A stretch of 32,547 nt of DNA from an uncultured Nitrospina sp. GTDB taxonomy: Bacteria > Nitrospinota > Nitrospinia > Nitrospinales > VA-1. Below are positions 24,269 to 31,442 of this stretch, one piece after another. The stretch spans positions 1 through 32,547 of the forward strand of contig CALAGQ010000031.1 in NCBI GenBank assembly GCA_937891765.1. The letters run 5' to 3'. Under the pieces are notes generated by a model. That model saw only the letters and a program-made list of their open reading frames with translations. It did not search any database and had not been told where the DNA came from. How positions within the stretch are numbered: the first letter of the stretch is position 1; every line of letters starts with the position of its first letter. The position numbers and the translations under genes were made by a program.

Positions 24269-24841
24269 ATGTCAGAAACCAGCGAAGATTATGGGAAAGG
24301 TTATTTTCTGATCGCCAATCCTGTTTTGCCGGATCCAAATTTTTCCAGGACGGTGGTGTTGTTATGCAACCATGACGATCAGGGTTCATTTGGCTTGGTG
24401 ATTAACCGGCCTGCCCCTATCAGCGCCAAAGAGGTTTTTGAGGAGATGGGTGTTGCGGATTCTCCTTCCGGGAAAATTTATATTGGCGGTCCGGTATCAC
24501 CCTCGCAGGTTTTTTATCTTTGCTATTCTAAAACTCCTTTGCCGGAACTGGATGTCATTTGTGATGGGGTTTATCTGGGAATGAGTTGGGAACTTCTCGA
24601 TAACCTGATGACGCGGGTTGAAGACCCGGAAAAAAATATTCGATTTTATATGGGCTATTCCGGTTGGGGCGCAGGTCAGCTTGCAGGCGAGATGACCCGG
24701 CTCAGTTGGCTGACTTGTGAAGCGCAGAGCGAATTTGTGTTTCAAGAAGATGAAGAGGGCATCTGGGCAAATGCCGTGAAGTCCATGGGCAAAGATTACG
24801 AATACCTGATTAAAGCCCCCGTTAACCCACAATGGAATTAG
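24269..24841 (+). CDS. algH: AlgH/UPF0301 (YqgE-like) protein
   Basis: A 190-residue cytosolic protein of the UPF0301/AlgH family. Characteristic stretches are GYFLIANPVLPDPNFSRTVV (10-29), GSFGLVINRP (about 39-48), YIGGPVSP (about 71-78) and FYMGYSGWGAGQLAGEM (about 127-143). AlgH was named for a regulatory effect on alginate in Pseudomonas, but the biochemical role of the family is unresolved, so the symbol is only a family label. The first ATG gives the normal family N-terminus. It is followed by a diverged dispersed repeat and then the RNA-modification genes. Confidence 0.92.
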   Translation: MSETSEDYGKGYFLIANPVLPDPNFSRTVVLLCNHDDQGSFGLVINRPAPISAKEVFEEMGVADSPSGKIYIGGPVSPSQVFYLCYSKTPLPELDVICDGVYLGMSWELLDNLMTRVEDPEKNIRFYMGYSGWGAGQLAGEMTRLSWLTCEAQSEFVFQEDEEGIWANAVKSMGKDYEYLIKAPVNPQWN

Positions 24842-24912
24842 CCTCGGACAACGTCCGGTGGTAACTGGCAATAACTTTTTCTGGTAAGAAAAAGTTATCT
24901 CGGCTTTAAAAC
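24838..24912 (+). repeat. Dispersed intergenic element, copy I (diverged)
   Basis: From the algH stop it reads CGGACAACGTCCGGTGG (a short hairpin), then GGCAATAACTTTTTCTGG and the core TTATCTCGGCTTTAAAA (about 24895-24911). The order of the GC-rich end, CAATAACT, CTGG and TCTCGGCTT matches copy C and others. It lies exactly between algH and the RluA-type gene. Confidence 0.6.
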
Positions 24913-24916
24913 ACAT

Positions 24917-25825
24917 ATGAACTCACTCCACCGGCCTCCAGCAACTCAGCAGATTTATAAATCTACAATTTCTCCGCAATACCACGGTGTTGCCGTGGAG
25001 CAATATTTTTCATCACGGTTTCCCTATCAGACCCGGCAAGCCTGGATCGACCAGATTTTAAATGGTGACATCACTTTAAATGGGGAAAAGGCCCGGCTTG
25101 GGTGTATCCTTCAAGAAGGGGATCGTATCATCACTCATGCAGGAGTTCGTCAGGAACCTCCGGCGGACCGCAGGTTGAAGGTTGTTTATCAGGACAGTCA
25201 TATCCGGGTGTTCAGCAAGCCGGCACCCATTCCCGTGCATCCGAGCGGGCGCTATTTTCAAAACAGCATGACCGAAGTCTTAAAGGAAATGTTTCCAGAG
25301 GAAGTGCCGCGTCCTGTGCAACGGTTAGACGCCACCACTACCGGGTTGATCGTGTTTGCCCGGTCGCGTCAGGCGGCGGGATTCTTAATGAAAGAGTTTC
25401 AAGGACACCGTGTTAAGAAAGAATATTTGGCCGTGGTAAAAGGCATGCCGGAGAAAAAACAGTTCATTTTGACAGCACCTATTGGGGTGGTGACGGGTGC
25501 ACAGCGGGGTGTGGGAGAGGGAATCAAAAAACCGCAAGCCGCGACCACCCAGGTTGAATGGTTGGCCTCCACCGATACCCATTCGATTTTAAAAGTGGTT
25601 CCCTTGTCGGGCAGAACCAATCAGATTCGTGTGCATTTATCCAGCCAAGGCCTGCCAATTTTAAATGACGAGGTCTACGGAGAAGGGGATTCTGAAAATT
25701 ATGAGTATGGACTGCATGCCTGGAAACTGAGTTTCCATTGTTTTGACCGTCATCTGGAATTTTGTGTACCCCCTCCCCCGCATTTCCAATCTTTTTTGGG
25801 GAAAATGGATAAAAAATATTTATGA
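24917..25825 (+). CDS. RluA-family pseudouridine synthase
   Basis: A 302-residue RNA-modifying enzyme that isomerises uridine to pseudouridine in rRNA or tRNA. An N-terminal S4-like RNA-binding domain (about 25-80; RQAWIDQILNGDITLNGE) precedes the catalytic domain. The catalytic aspartate is Asp138 in QRLDATTTGLIVFARS; most relatives have RLDxxTSG, and here the Ser is Thr. The C-terminal signature SGRTNQIRVHLSSQGLPILND is intact. Which uridine is modified cannot be told. Its stop overlaps the dusB start (ATGA), indicating translational coupling in an RNA-modification operon. Confidence 0.92.
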   Translation: MNSLHRPPATQQIYKSTISPQYHGVAVEQYFSSRFPYQTRQAWIDQILNGDITLNGEKARLGCILQEGDRIITHAGVRQEPPADRRLKVVYQDSHIRVFSKPAPIPVHPSGRYFQNSMTEVLKEMFPEEVPRPVQRLDATTTGLIVFARSRQAAGFLMKEFQGHRVKKEYLAVVKGMPEKKQFILTAPIGVVTGAQRGVGEGIKKPQAATTQVEWLASTDTHSILKVVPLSGRTNQIRVHLSSQGLPILNDEVYGEGDSENYEYGLHAWKLSFHCFDRHLEFCVPPPPHFQSFLGKMDKKYL

Positions 25826-26865
25826 ACTTATTGCAATCGTCACTTATTTCGCAGGCACCCGTGAGTCAGGGGAAACTGATAGCGCGTGCCAGGAGTCCGT
25901 TCTGGCTGGCTCCCATGGCGGGGATCACCGATGTCTGTTTTCGCCAGTTGATGGATGAAATGCAGGCAGGCGTCTTGATTTCAGAACTGGTGTCGGCGAA
26001 GGGGCTCTTTTTCAATTCCGAGAAGACCCGAAAAATGATGCGCATTCATAAAAGTCCCGGAACCATTGTCGGGATCCAACTTTTTGGTGAATCGGCGGAG
26101 GATATTGTCCATGCGGTGAGCGTGGTTGAAGAGACGGGAGCAGATTTTGTCGACATCAATATGGGTTGCCCGGTAAAAAAAGTGATCAAAAAAGGATGCG
26201 GGGCGGCATTGATGCGCGACCCGGCTTATCTGGAAAAATTTCTGACCACGATTAAAAAAGGCATTCGTCTGCCCCTCACTGTCAAGATGAGAACGGGTTG
26301 GAATGAAAATGAATTGACCATTCATGAATGTGTCGAAGCGGCTTACCAGTCAGGTTGCGAGTGGGTGGCCATTCACGGGCGCACCCGTGCTCAGGGTTAT
26401 GAGGGCAAGGCGGACTGGGATCTCATTGCCGAAGTCAAACAGCGGGCGAAACTACCGATCATTGGTAACGGAGACATCCGCAGTGCTGCCCAGGCAAAAC
26501 AAAGGTTGCAGGAAACCGGAGTGGATGCAGTGATGATCGGTCGCGGGGCTTTGCGGAATCCCTGGATTTTTAAAGAATGTGCCGGTATGTCTGTCGAGCG
26601 TGTCGGTCTCGAACTTCTTAACCACTATTTAAATGGATTGCGCGAAAATTATGATTTGCGATCGACGCTTATTTTGTTGCGCAAGTTTTCGTCCTGGCTG
26701 GTGTTTGGTTATCCCGGCGCGGCGAAGTTTAGAAGGAATATGTTTGAGTGCCACACAGAATCAGAAGTCATGCAACAGGCGGAAGAATTTTTCAGCCAGG
26801 TTGCCAAACTTCCAGTTCCGGCTTTTGAAGACAGTGAAGAATTTATGATGGGAGGTCATGGTTGA
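25822..26865 (+). CDS. dusB: tRNA-dihydrouridine synthase, DusB family
   Basis: A 347-residue FMN enzyme reducing uridines in tRNA to dihydrouridine with NADPH. The TIM barrel begins at FWLAPMAGITD (27-37). The active-site loop DINMGCPVKKV (111-121) holds catalytic Cys116. VKMRTGW (about 154-160) holds a flavin-contacting lysine, and HGRTRAQGYEGKADW (about 185-199) and GNGDI (about 213-217) bind FMN. A helical C-terminal RNA-binding domain follows. Length and motifs fit DusB rather than DusA or DusC. It overlaps the RluA-type gene by four bases upstream and the TrmH-type gene by four bases downstream. Confidence 0.93.
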   Translation: MNLLQSSLISQAPVSQGKLIARARSPFWLAPMAGITDVCFRQLMDEMQAGVLISELVSAKGLFFNSEKTRKMMRIHKSPGTIVGIQLFGESAEDIVHAVSVVEETGADFVDINMGCPVKKVIKKGCGAALMRDPAYLEKFLTTIKKGIRLPLTVKMRTGWNENELTIHECVEAAYQSGCEWVAIHGRTRAQGYEGKADWDLIAEVKQRAKLPIIGNGDIRSAAQAKQRLQETGVDAVMIGRGALRNPWIFKECAGMSVERVGLELLNHYLNGLRENYDLRSTLILLRKFSSWLVFGYPGAAKFRRNMFECHTESEVMQQAEEFFSQVAKLPVPAFEDSEEFMMGGHG

Positions 26866-27683
26866 ACGAGAAAACGACAACTTTTGAAAAAACGCGCCCC
26901 GACCGGGTGCGTAAACAGTATAAAAAGCAGGAAGAGTTCACCCTCTATGGTTGGAACTCCTGCATGAGCGCGTTTAAGGCAAGACCGGAGAGTCTCTTGC
27001 GCTTATTCTTTAGCCGCGCTCGTGCCGCTGAGTTGAAAGAGGTTAAAGCTTTTTGCGGAGAAAAGAAAATTCCTTACCGCCAGTTGGATCAGGAGTCCCT
27101 CAATAAAGTCGCGGCAGGTGTTCACCATGAAGGCGTGGTGATGGTTGTCCGACCTCTCCTGCCGGAATCAGCGCATCGGCTGATCCGGGGAACAATGCCC
27201 GACAAGGGGCTGGTCGTGGCGTTAGATGGAATTGATAACCCGCATAACCAAGGAGCGATTTTGCGCACCTGTGCTTTTTTTGGTGTGCAGGGGTTGATGG
27301 TTCCCGGAAACGGAAAGGCTTCGGTGATCCCCTCTTCCGCCGCGAGAATGGCAGAAGGTGGACTGGAAGAGGTCCCGGTATATACCAGTAGCGATCTTCC
27401 TTCCGCATTGAGAGACTGTCGGGAGCAGGGTTGGTTTGTGGTGGGCGCGGACCCGAATGCAAAAGAAACTCTTTTTGACGTTAAAATTAAATTTCCCGCT
27501 GTGGTGGTGATGGGAAATGAGCAGGAAGGACTTTCAAGTCGAGTCAAACAAAAGTGCGATAAGGTGGTCCGGGTTCCCGGAACAGGTTCCCTGCAATCTC
27601 TCAACGTGTCGGTCGCGGCCGGGATCATTCTGGCAGAAGTCGACCGCCGCCGGACCACGCCCCTTAGCAGGGGAGGCAAATAG
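26862..27683 (+). CDS. TrmH/SpoU-family RNA 2'-O-methyltransferase
   Basis: A 273-residue SPOUT-class enzyme methylating a ribose 2'-OH in rRNA or tRNA. After an N-terminal substrate-binding domain (about 27-95), the three SpoU motifs follow: LDGIDNPHNQGAILRTCA (121-138), VVMGNEQEGLS (215-225) and VPGTGSLQSLNVSVAAG (238-254), with the deep trefoil knot forming the AdoMet pocket. The start is TTG at 26862 with an ideal GGAGG six bases upstream. It overlaps the dusB stop (TTGA). The last residues and stop (TPLSRGGK) are encoded by the edge of dispersed element copy C. The exact target nucleotide is unknown. Confidence 0.9.
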   Translation: MNEKTTTFEKTRPDRVRKQYKKQEEFTLYGWNSCMSAFKARPESLLRLFFSRARAAELKEVKAFCGEKKIPYRQLDQESLNKVAAGVHHEGVVMVVRPLLPESAHRLIRGTMPDKGLVVALDGIDNPHNQGAILRTCAFFGVQGLMVPGNGKASVIPSSAARMAEGGLEEVPVYTSSDLPSALRDCREQGWFVVGADPNAKETLFDVKIKFPAVVVMGNEQEGLSSRVKQKCDKVVRVPGTGSLQSLNVSVAAGIILAEVDRRRTTPLSRGGK

Positions 27684-27762
27684 CAATGGCCCATAAAGCC
27701 GAGAAGATATTTTTGCTCGCCGGAGAGAGTTATTGCTCGTTGCCCCTGCGGCTAGTAGTTCC
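27661..27762 (-). repeat. Dispersed intergenic element, copy C, inverted-repeat ends
   Basis: On the minus strand it reads CTACTAGCCGCAGGGGCAAC, GAGCAATAACT, CCGGCGAGCAA and the core TCTTCTCGGCTTTATGG (about 27690-27706). It ends GCCATTGCTATTTGCC then TCCCCTGCTAAG. The two ends are imperfect inverted repeats (GGGGCAA..AGCAAT versus GGGGAGGCAAATAGCAATGG). The plus-strand left end encodes the C-terminus and stop of the TrmH-type protein. Confidence 0.72.
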
Positions 27763-27775
27763 TGAAAATTATTGA

Positions 27776-28198
27776 ATGGTTTTTTTTGCCAAACTTCATC
27801 CTTTGATCGTTCACTTTCCCGTGGGTTTGTTAGTCAGTGGAGTGGTGTTTGAAATTTATGGGGCCCTTAGGAAAGATGAGGTGGTCGAAACTGCGGGACG
27901 GTTCAACATCCGATTTGGATTCTGGTGCCTGTTCCCGGTTTTGCTGGTGGGGTTTCTGGGTATGATCAGTCTGGAAAACACGGAAAAGTTCAGGGACTTT
28001 TTGTCAAGCCATTTGAAGTTTGCGTTCACCACTGCCGGGGTATTTATTTCTGCCATGCTGGTTTCCAAATATTTACGCCAACCTTGGGGCAGGGCTTTGT
28101 ATTTCCTGATCATTGCTGTGGGGGGAATTTGTGTTCTCACCACCGGCTACTTCGGCGGCGAACTGGTTCATCGCTTCGGAGTCTCATCCTCACACTAG
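27776..28198 (+). CDS. DUF2231-type four-helix membrane protein (first of a pair)
   Basis: A 140-residue inner-membrane protein with about four hydrophobic segments. It begins with the DUF2231 signature LHPLIVHFPVGLLVSGVVFE (7-26) and has a second conserved FNIRFGFWCLFPVLLVGFLG segment. DUF2231 proteins are often found with cytochromes or as predicted haem-associated membrane proteins, and their role is unknown. The conserved His (8 and 12) could bind metal or haem. It is convergent, with only eight bases between stops, with a smaller homologous gene on the other strand. It follows the RNA-modification trio but is separated by copy C, so it need not belong to that operon. Confidence 0.78.
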   Translation: MVFFAKLHPLIVHFPVGLLVSGVVFEIYGALRKDEVVETAGRFNIRFGFWCLFPVLLVGFLGMISLENTEKFRDFLSSHLKFAFTTAGVFISAMLVSKYLRQPWGRALYFLIIAVGGICVLTTGYFGGELVHRFGVSSSH

Positions 28199-28206
28199 GC
28201 CTTCTG

Positions 28207-28587
28207 CTAAAAAACCAACTGATAGCCTGTGAACAAGCAGGTGGCCATTGACAGGAGTCCCGCCATATAAAATCCCAACGCGGTTCTGGAGAAAGTGTTG
28301 GTGTAGGCGTAGCCGGCAGAGAATCCATAAAGAACGGTGAACAAAAAGCCATATCCTTGGTGTCCCTCAACATCGACAACGGTGCGCAGGTTGATGTCGA
28401 CCGAGACCATGCCGGAAAAACCAGCGACCACAGCGGCAAAAAGACCGAGGCTGAGATTGAAAGCTCCGGCGGCTTTTAATTTTTCATCATTTCTTTTGCG
28501 GGCCAGAAAAAGAAGGGTCAACCCGGCAACAAACAGGGCAGGAGAAAAATGAGAAATGAAAGGGTGAAACGATACGGAACTGATCAT
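28207..28587 (-). CDS. DUF2231-like membrane protein (second of a convergent pair)
   Basis: A 126-residue four-segment membrane protein. It aligns by eye with its convergent neighbour: FHPFISHFSPALFVAGL against LHPLIVHFPVGLLVSGV, then AGAFNLSLGLFAAVVAGFSG against AGRFNIRFGFWCLFPVLLVG, and GMVSVD against GMISLE. The two are thus diverged paralogues in tail-to-tail orientation. The conserved HP and SHF/VHF histidines are kept (His8, His12). The function is unknown. The ATG start at the edge of copy D has a poor ribosome site. Confidence 0.7.
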   Translation of the reverse strand: MISSVSFHPFISHFSPALFVAGLTLLFLARKRNDEKLKAAGAFNLSLGLFAAVVAGFSGMVSVDINLRTVVDVEGHQGYGFLFTVLYGFSAGYAYTNTFSRTALGFYMAGLLSMATCLFTGYQLVF

Positions 28588-28700
28588 TAGTGCTCAGTGG
28601 GTGGGAAAGATAGAGATCCTTTTTAAGCCGAGAAAGAGTTTGTCAGCCAATTACGCCATTGCAATTTGCCCCCGGCGGTTCGCCGGTTGCTCATCGGATC
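28588..28700 (-). repeat. Dispersed intergenic element, copy D with GC hairpin
   Basis: On the minus strand it reads GAGCAACCGGCGAACCGCC then GGGGGCAAATTGCAATGGCG, TTGGCTGACAAACTC and the core TTTCTCGGCTTAAAA (about 28621-28635), ending TTTCCCACCCACTGAGC. The middle is close to copy A (GGCGGACAAACTCTTTCTCGG against GGCTGACAAACTC plus TTTCTCGG). It lies between tatB and the second DUF2231-like gene. Confidence 0.75.
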
Positions 28701-28716
28701 CAGCGTCACGCTGGGG

Positions 28717-29013
28717 TTAGTCGCTATTTTTTCTCAGGTCGCCAGCGATATCCAAATCGGCTTCAGAAAGGTTGATATCCACGTCAATTTTGGTGGCGGC
28801 GCTGATATCTTGTTCCAAGCCATCGATGTTGACGGATTGTTTGATTCCTTCCGCTTCATCCATGACCTCTTGTTTCAGGCCGCTGAAAGTTCTTTGGAAT
28901 TCACCCCAACCTTTACCGATGGCTTTTGCGAGTTTAGGCAGGTTTTGCGGGCCAATCACCACAACGGCGATGCCCATTATAATCATCAGCTCAAAAAATC
29001 CGATATCAAACAT
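28717..29013 (-). CDS. tatB: Sec-independent translocase subunit TatB-like
   Basis: A 98-residue TatA/TatB-family protein. It has a short N-terminal membrane helix MFDIGFFELMIIMGIAVVVI, a hinge GPQNLPKLAKAIGKGW and an amphipathic helix, followed by an acidic C-terminal tail. FDIG with Glu8 in the membrane helix is the TatB hallmark, whereas TatA has a polar residue elsewhere. TatB with TatC recognises twin-arginine signal peptides of folded periplasmic proteins. tatC and tatA are not in the window. The ATG start has GGAG eight bases upstream. It is divergent from ribF. Confidence 0.88.
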   Translation of the reverse strand: MFDIGFFELMIIMGIAVVVIGPQNLPKLAKAIGKGWGEFQRTFSGLKQEVMDEAEGIKQSVNIDGLEQDISAATKIDVDINLSEADLDIAGDLRKNSD

Positions 29014-29157
29014 TCAGACGGCTCCATATCTTGTTACGATAGGGTTCATTCTAGCAGATTAGAGGGGCAAATGCATCTGATTGGAATCATGATTGTCCCG
29101 GATGATTTTCCGCAGACCTTGAATAATAAGTGGTTTGAGGTAGTATAAGGTCAATTT

Positions 29158-30087
29158 ATGAGAATTATTCGAGGAACAAAAAATATAACCGGTGCCATCC
29201 CCTATCCTGTGATGGCTATTGGCAATTTTGACGGGGTGCATGTGGGTCATCAGACCCTGTTCCGCAAAACGGCCGAGTTGGCATTGGCGCATGAGGGCAC
29301 TGCCATTGCGTTCACCTTCGAGCCGCATCCTTTAAAGATCATCGCGCCGGAAAAGGCCCCCCCCCTATTGACCAGTTTCCATAAAAAGATGGAGTTGATG
29401 GAATCCTTTGGAATCAATCTGGTCATTTGCGCCGATTTTACCCGGAAATTCGCAGACCAGCAGCCGCGGGACTTTTCCAAAAATATTCTTTTTGAAAAAA
29501 TAGGCGTGAAGGAGGTCGTCGTCGGATTCGACTACGCCTTTGGTCGTGGCAGGGAAGGAACTATCCCCTACCTTAAAAAAATGGGGGAGGAATTTGGGTT
29601 TCAGGTTCATGTGGTGGAGCCCTTCAAACTCAACGAGCATACCGTGAGCAGTTCCCATGTGCGGGAACTGATAGAGTCCGGGCAGATAGAAACAGCGAGT
29701 CAATTTCTGGGCCGGGATTATTCCATAACAGGTCCGGTTGTTGCTGGTTATAAAACCGGGCAGGCCATAGGGTTCCCGACCGCCAATATTGATACCAGCA
29801 AGGTTCAGATACCGGGGACAGGGGTGTATGCGGTTCGGGTTGTCCATAAAAGCAAATCTTATGATGCGGTGGCTAATATCGGTTTTAATCCCACCTTTAA
29901 TCGCGACCGGCTGAGTGTCGAGGTGCATATCTTTGATTTTAATCAAGTGATCTACCAGCAAGAAATCGAAGTTCAGTTTGTGGCGCGCATTCGCAGTGAA
30001 ATAGCCTTCAAGTCTGCGGACGATCTGGTCGTTCAGATTAAGCAGGACATTGAAAAAGCCAAAAAAACACTGGAGAAGAAAAATTGA
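29158..30087 (+). CDS. ribF: Bifunctional riboflavin kinase / FAD synthetase
   Basis: A 309-residue enzyme converting riboflavin to FMN and then FAD. The N-terminal nucleotidyltransferase domain (1-about 180) has AIGNFDGVHVGHQTLFRK (20-37), FEPHPLKI and VVGFDYAFGRGREG. The C-terminal riboflavin kinase domain (about 183-309) has GYKTGQAIGFPTANID and GVYAVRV, and IRSEIAFKSADDLVVQIKQD closes it. Length is typical. ATG at 29158 is preceded by AAGG. It precedes the flippase-like gene with a four-base overlap (TTGA). Several flavin users in the window (FMN reductase, DusB) depend on this pathway. Confidence 0.96.
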   Translation: MRIIRGTKNITGAIPYPVMAIGNFDGVHVGHQTLFRKTAELALAHEGTAIAFTFEPHPLKIIAPEKAPPLLTSFHKKMELMESFGINLVICADFTRKFADQQPRDFSKNILFEKIGVKEVVVGFDYAFGRGREGTIPYLKKMGEEFGFQVHVVEPFKLNEHTVSSSHVRELIESGQIETASQFLGRDYSITGPVVAGYKTGQAIGFPTANIDTSKVQIPGTGVYAVRVVHKSKSYDAVANIGFNPTFNRDRLSVEVHIFDFNQVIYQQEIEVQFVARIRSEIAFKSADDLVVQIKQDIEKAKKTLEKKN

Positions 30088-31145
30088 AAAAAGCTCGTCA
30101 GTTGTTGATTGGGCTCGCCATTGCGGGAGGTGCGCTTTATTACACTCTGCGTAATGTTTCGATGGACGAACTGATCGCTTCCTTTAAAGACATTGAGCTG
30201 GTTTATGTTCTGCCGTCACTTGGAATTACTCTTTTGAGCTATGTGACCCGTGCCTATCGGTGGCAAGTTTTGCTGCGCCCGTTTAAGCAAATCCCTGTTA
30301 AGGATATTTATGCGCCTCTTATGATCGGCTTTATGGGGAATCTCCTTCCAGCCAGAGCGGGGGAGTTCCTCCGGGCTTATTTGCTGGGGAAAAAGCATGG
30401 CATCACCTTTGCGGGGGCTTTTTCCACCATTATTGTGGAGCGTTTGTTTGATCTGGTCTTTCTCCTGATGCTGTTCGTGTGGGTCTTTGTGGTCCGGGTA
30501 GACATGTTCGACCCGCAACTTACCTTTTCCGGAATATCTGTTCAAACCATGCTGGCAGGGTTCGGTAAATTTTGCGGGATACTGGTTGTCGGCCTCTTGT
30601 GTTTTATGTTTCTGCTGGCTTACAAAGAGGGGCAGGTAAAGTCCTGCATAGGTTGGCTTGTAAAGCCTCTTCCCGATAAATGGAAGGAAAAGATTTTTTT
30701 CATGGTCGGGGAGTTCGCTTTGGGATGCAAAATAATCAAAAATCCAGGCGCCCTTCTGCAGATTATTTTTTTCTCCGCTTTGACTTGGATATTATTTGTT
30801 GCGATCTATTATCCTTTATATTTCGCTTTTGACCTGCAGGACAAATCTCTGGAATCCGTATTATTACTCACCGTTATGGTTTGTGTTCTTATAACAATAC
30901 TGCCGACCCCCGGTTTTTTGGGGTCCTTCAACGCCGGGGTTTTGATTGCCCTTCATGAAATCAAAGGCGAAGCGGAAGTGGCGGCGGTAGGCTTTGGCAT
31001 GGTTGCCTGGGCGGTAGGTTTTATAGTGCTGATCGGCGGCGGGTTATTTTTTATTTTTAAAGACCATATGTCCGTGCAGTCTTTGATCCAGGCAGAGGAA
31101 GAAGCCGAAGCCGAATTGGAGCACACAGAAATCCCGAACAAGTGA
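30084..31145 (+). CDS. UPF0104/LPG-synthase-like flippase-domain membrane protein
   Basis: A 353-residue polytopic inner-membrane protein with about eight to nine hydrophobic segments. It belongs to the lysylphosphatidylglycerol synthase transmembrane (UPF0104/AglD-like) family. Landmarks are LLSYVTRAYRWQVLLRPF (about 50-67), PLMIGFMGNLLPARAGEFLRAY-type sequence (about 78-99) and PTPGFLGSFNAGV (about 272-284). Such domains flip or handle lipids, including isoprenoid-linked sugars. The C-terminal tail is acidic. No catalytic soluble domain is attached, so an MprF-type synthase activity is unlikely. The start is TTG at 30084, eight bases after GGAG, overlapping the ribF stop. Its substrate is unknown. 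Confidence 0.85.
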   Translation: MKKARQLLIGLAIAGGALYYTLRNVSMDELIASFKDIELVYVLPSLGITLLSYVTRAYRWQVLLRPFKQIPVKDIYAPLMIGFMGNLLPARAGEFLRAYLLGKKHGITFAGAFSTIIVERLFDLVFLLMLFVWVFVVRVDMFDPQLTFSGISVQTMLAGFGKFCGILVVGLLCFMFLLAYKEGQVKSCIGWLVKPLPDKWKEKIFFMVGEFALGCKIIKNPGALLQIIFFSALTWILFVAIYYPLYFAFDLQDKSLESVLLLTVMVCVLITILPTPGFLGSFNAGVLIALHEIKGEAEVAAVGFGMVAWAVGFIVLIGGGLFFIFKDHMSVQSLIQAEEEAEAELEHTEIPNK

Positions 31146-31166
31146 TTTATTAGTGGTAAATAGGCA

Positions 31167-31194
31167 TTTAAACTCTCTGGGGATTTGCTATAAT
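31167..31194 (+). promoter_or_regulatory. Putative promoter of tRNA-Leu
   Basis: An extended -10 element TGCTATAAT (31186-31194) lies 16 bases after a weak -35 like TTTAAA (31167-31172). The predicted start would be near 31201, about 30 bases ahead of the tRNA. Confidence 0.55.
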
Positions 31195-31229
31195 GCGATT
31201 TTAAATTTTGCCTAAAACAAGTATTGTAT

Positions 31230-31313
31230 GCCGAAGTGGCGGAATTGGTAGACGCGCATGATTCAGGTTCATGTGCCCGAAAGGGTGTGGAAGTTCGAGT
31301 CTTCTCTTCGGCA
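31230..31313 (+). tRNA. tRNA-Leu (anticodon CAG), CCA not encoded
   Basis: A type II tRNA of 84 bases. The acceptor stem is GCCGAAG/CTTCGGC, the D-loop AATTGGTAGACGC, and the anticodon stem CATGA/TCATG with loop TTCAGGT and anticodon CAG at 31264-31266. The variable arm is GCCCGAAAGGGT and the T-loop TTCGAGT. Discriminator A is followed by CTC, so CCA must be added after transcription, in contrast to the tRNA-Gln gene, which encodes it. Confidence 0.95.
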
Positions 31314-31361
31314 CTCTCTAGCGAGAGTTGCAATATATACTTCCTCCCTGATAAGGGAGGA
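31313..31361 (+). repeat. Two small hairpins after tRNA-Leu
   Basis: ACTCTC/GAGAGT (31313-31328) and TCCTCCC/GGGAGGA (31342-31361) fold into simple stem-loops. Neither has a T run. They may be processing signals or residues of mobile elements. Confidence 0.4.
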
Positions 31362-31399
31362 TTGAGGAGGGTTGCCTAACCTTCTTTAGCTTGCTGTTA

Positions 31400-31430
31400 C
31401 TGTCATCCTGAGGCTCTCGAAGGATCATGC
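31400..31430 (+). repeat. REP-like 31-bp repeat, copy 1
   Basis: CTGTCATCCTGAG followed by GCTC and TCGAAGGATCATGC. It matches 32310-32340 in reverse complement at 27 of 31 positions and has internal near-palindromic symmetry. It is directly followed by a hairpin module shared with 9192-9209. Confidence 0.75.
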
Positions 31431-31442
31431 CCCGAAGGGGTA
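31425..31442 (+). repeat. Hairpin module identical to 9192-9209 (minus)
   Basis: TCATGCCCCGAAGGGGTA forms a CCCC-GAA-GGGG hairpin. It is an exact 18-bp match to a module inside dispersed copy F. Confidence 0.65.

Noticed and set aside
29119..29146. Possible promoter TTGAAT/TAGTAT before ribF
   Set aside because: Spacing is 16 bases but the predicted start would lie almost at the ATG, leaving no room for the ribosome site; too weak to list.
28666..29148. Plus-strand frame covering tatB
   Set aside because: It is antisense to a clear TatB-like gene and partly made of the intergenic repeat; no recognisable protein features.
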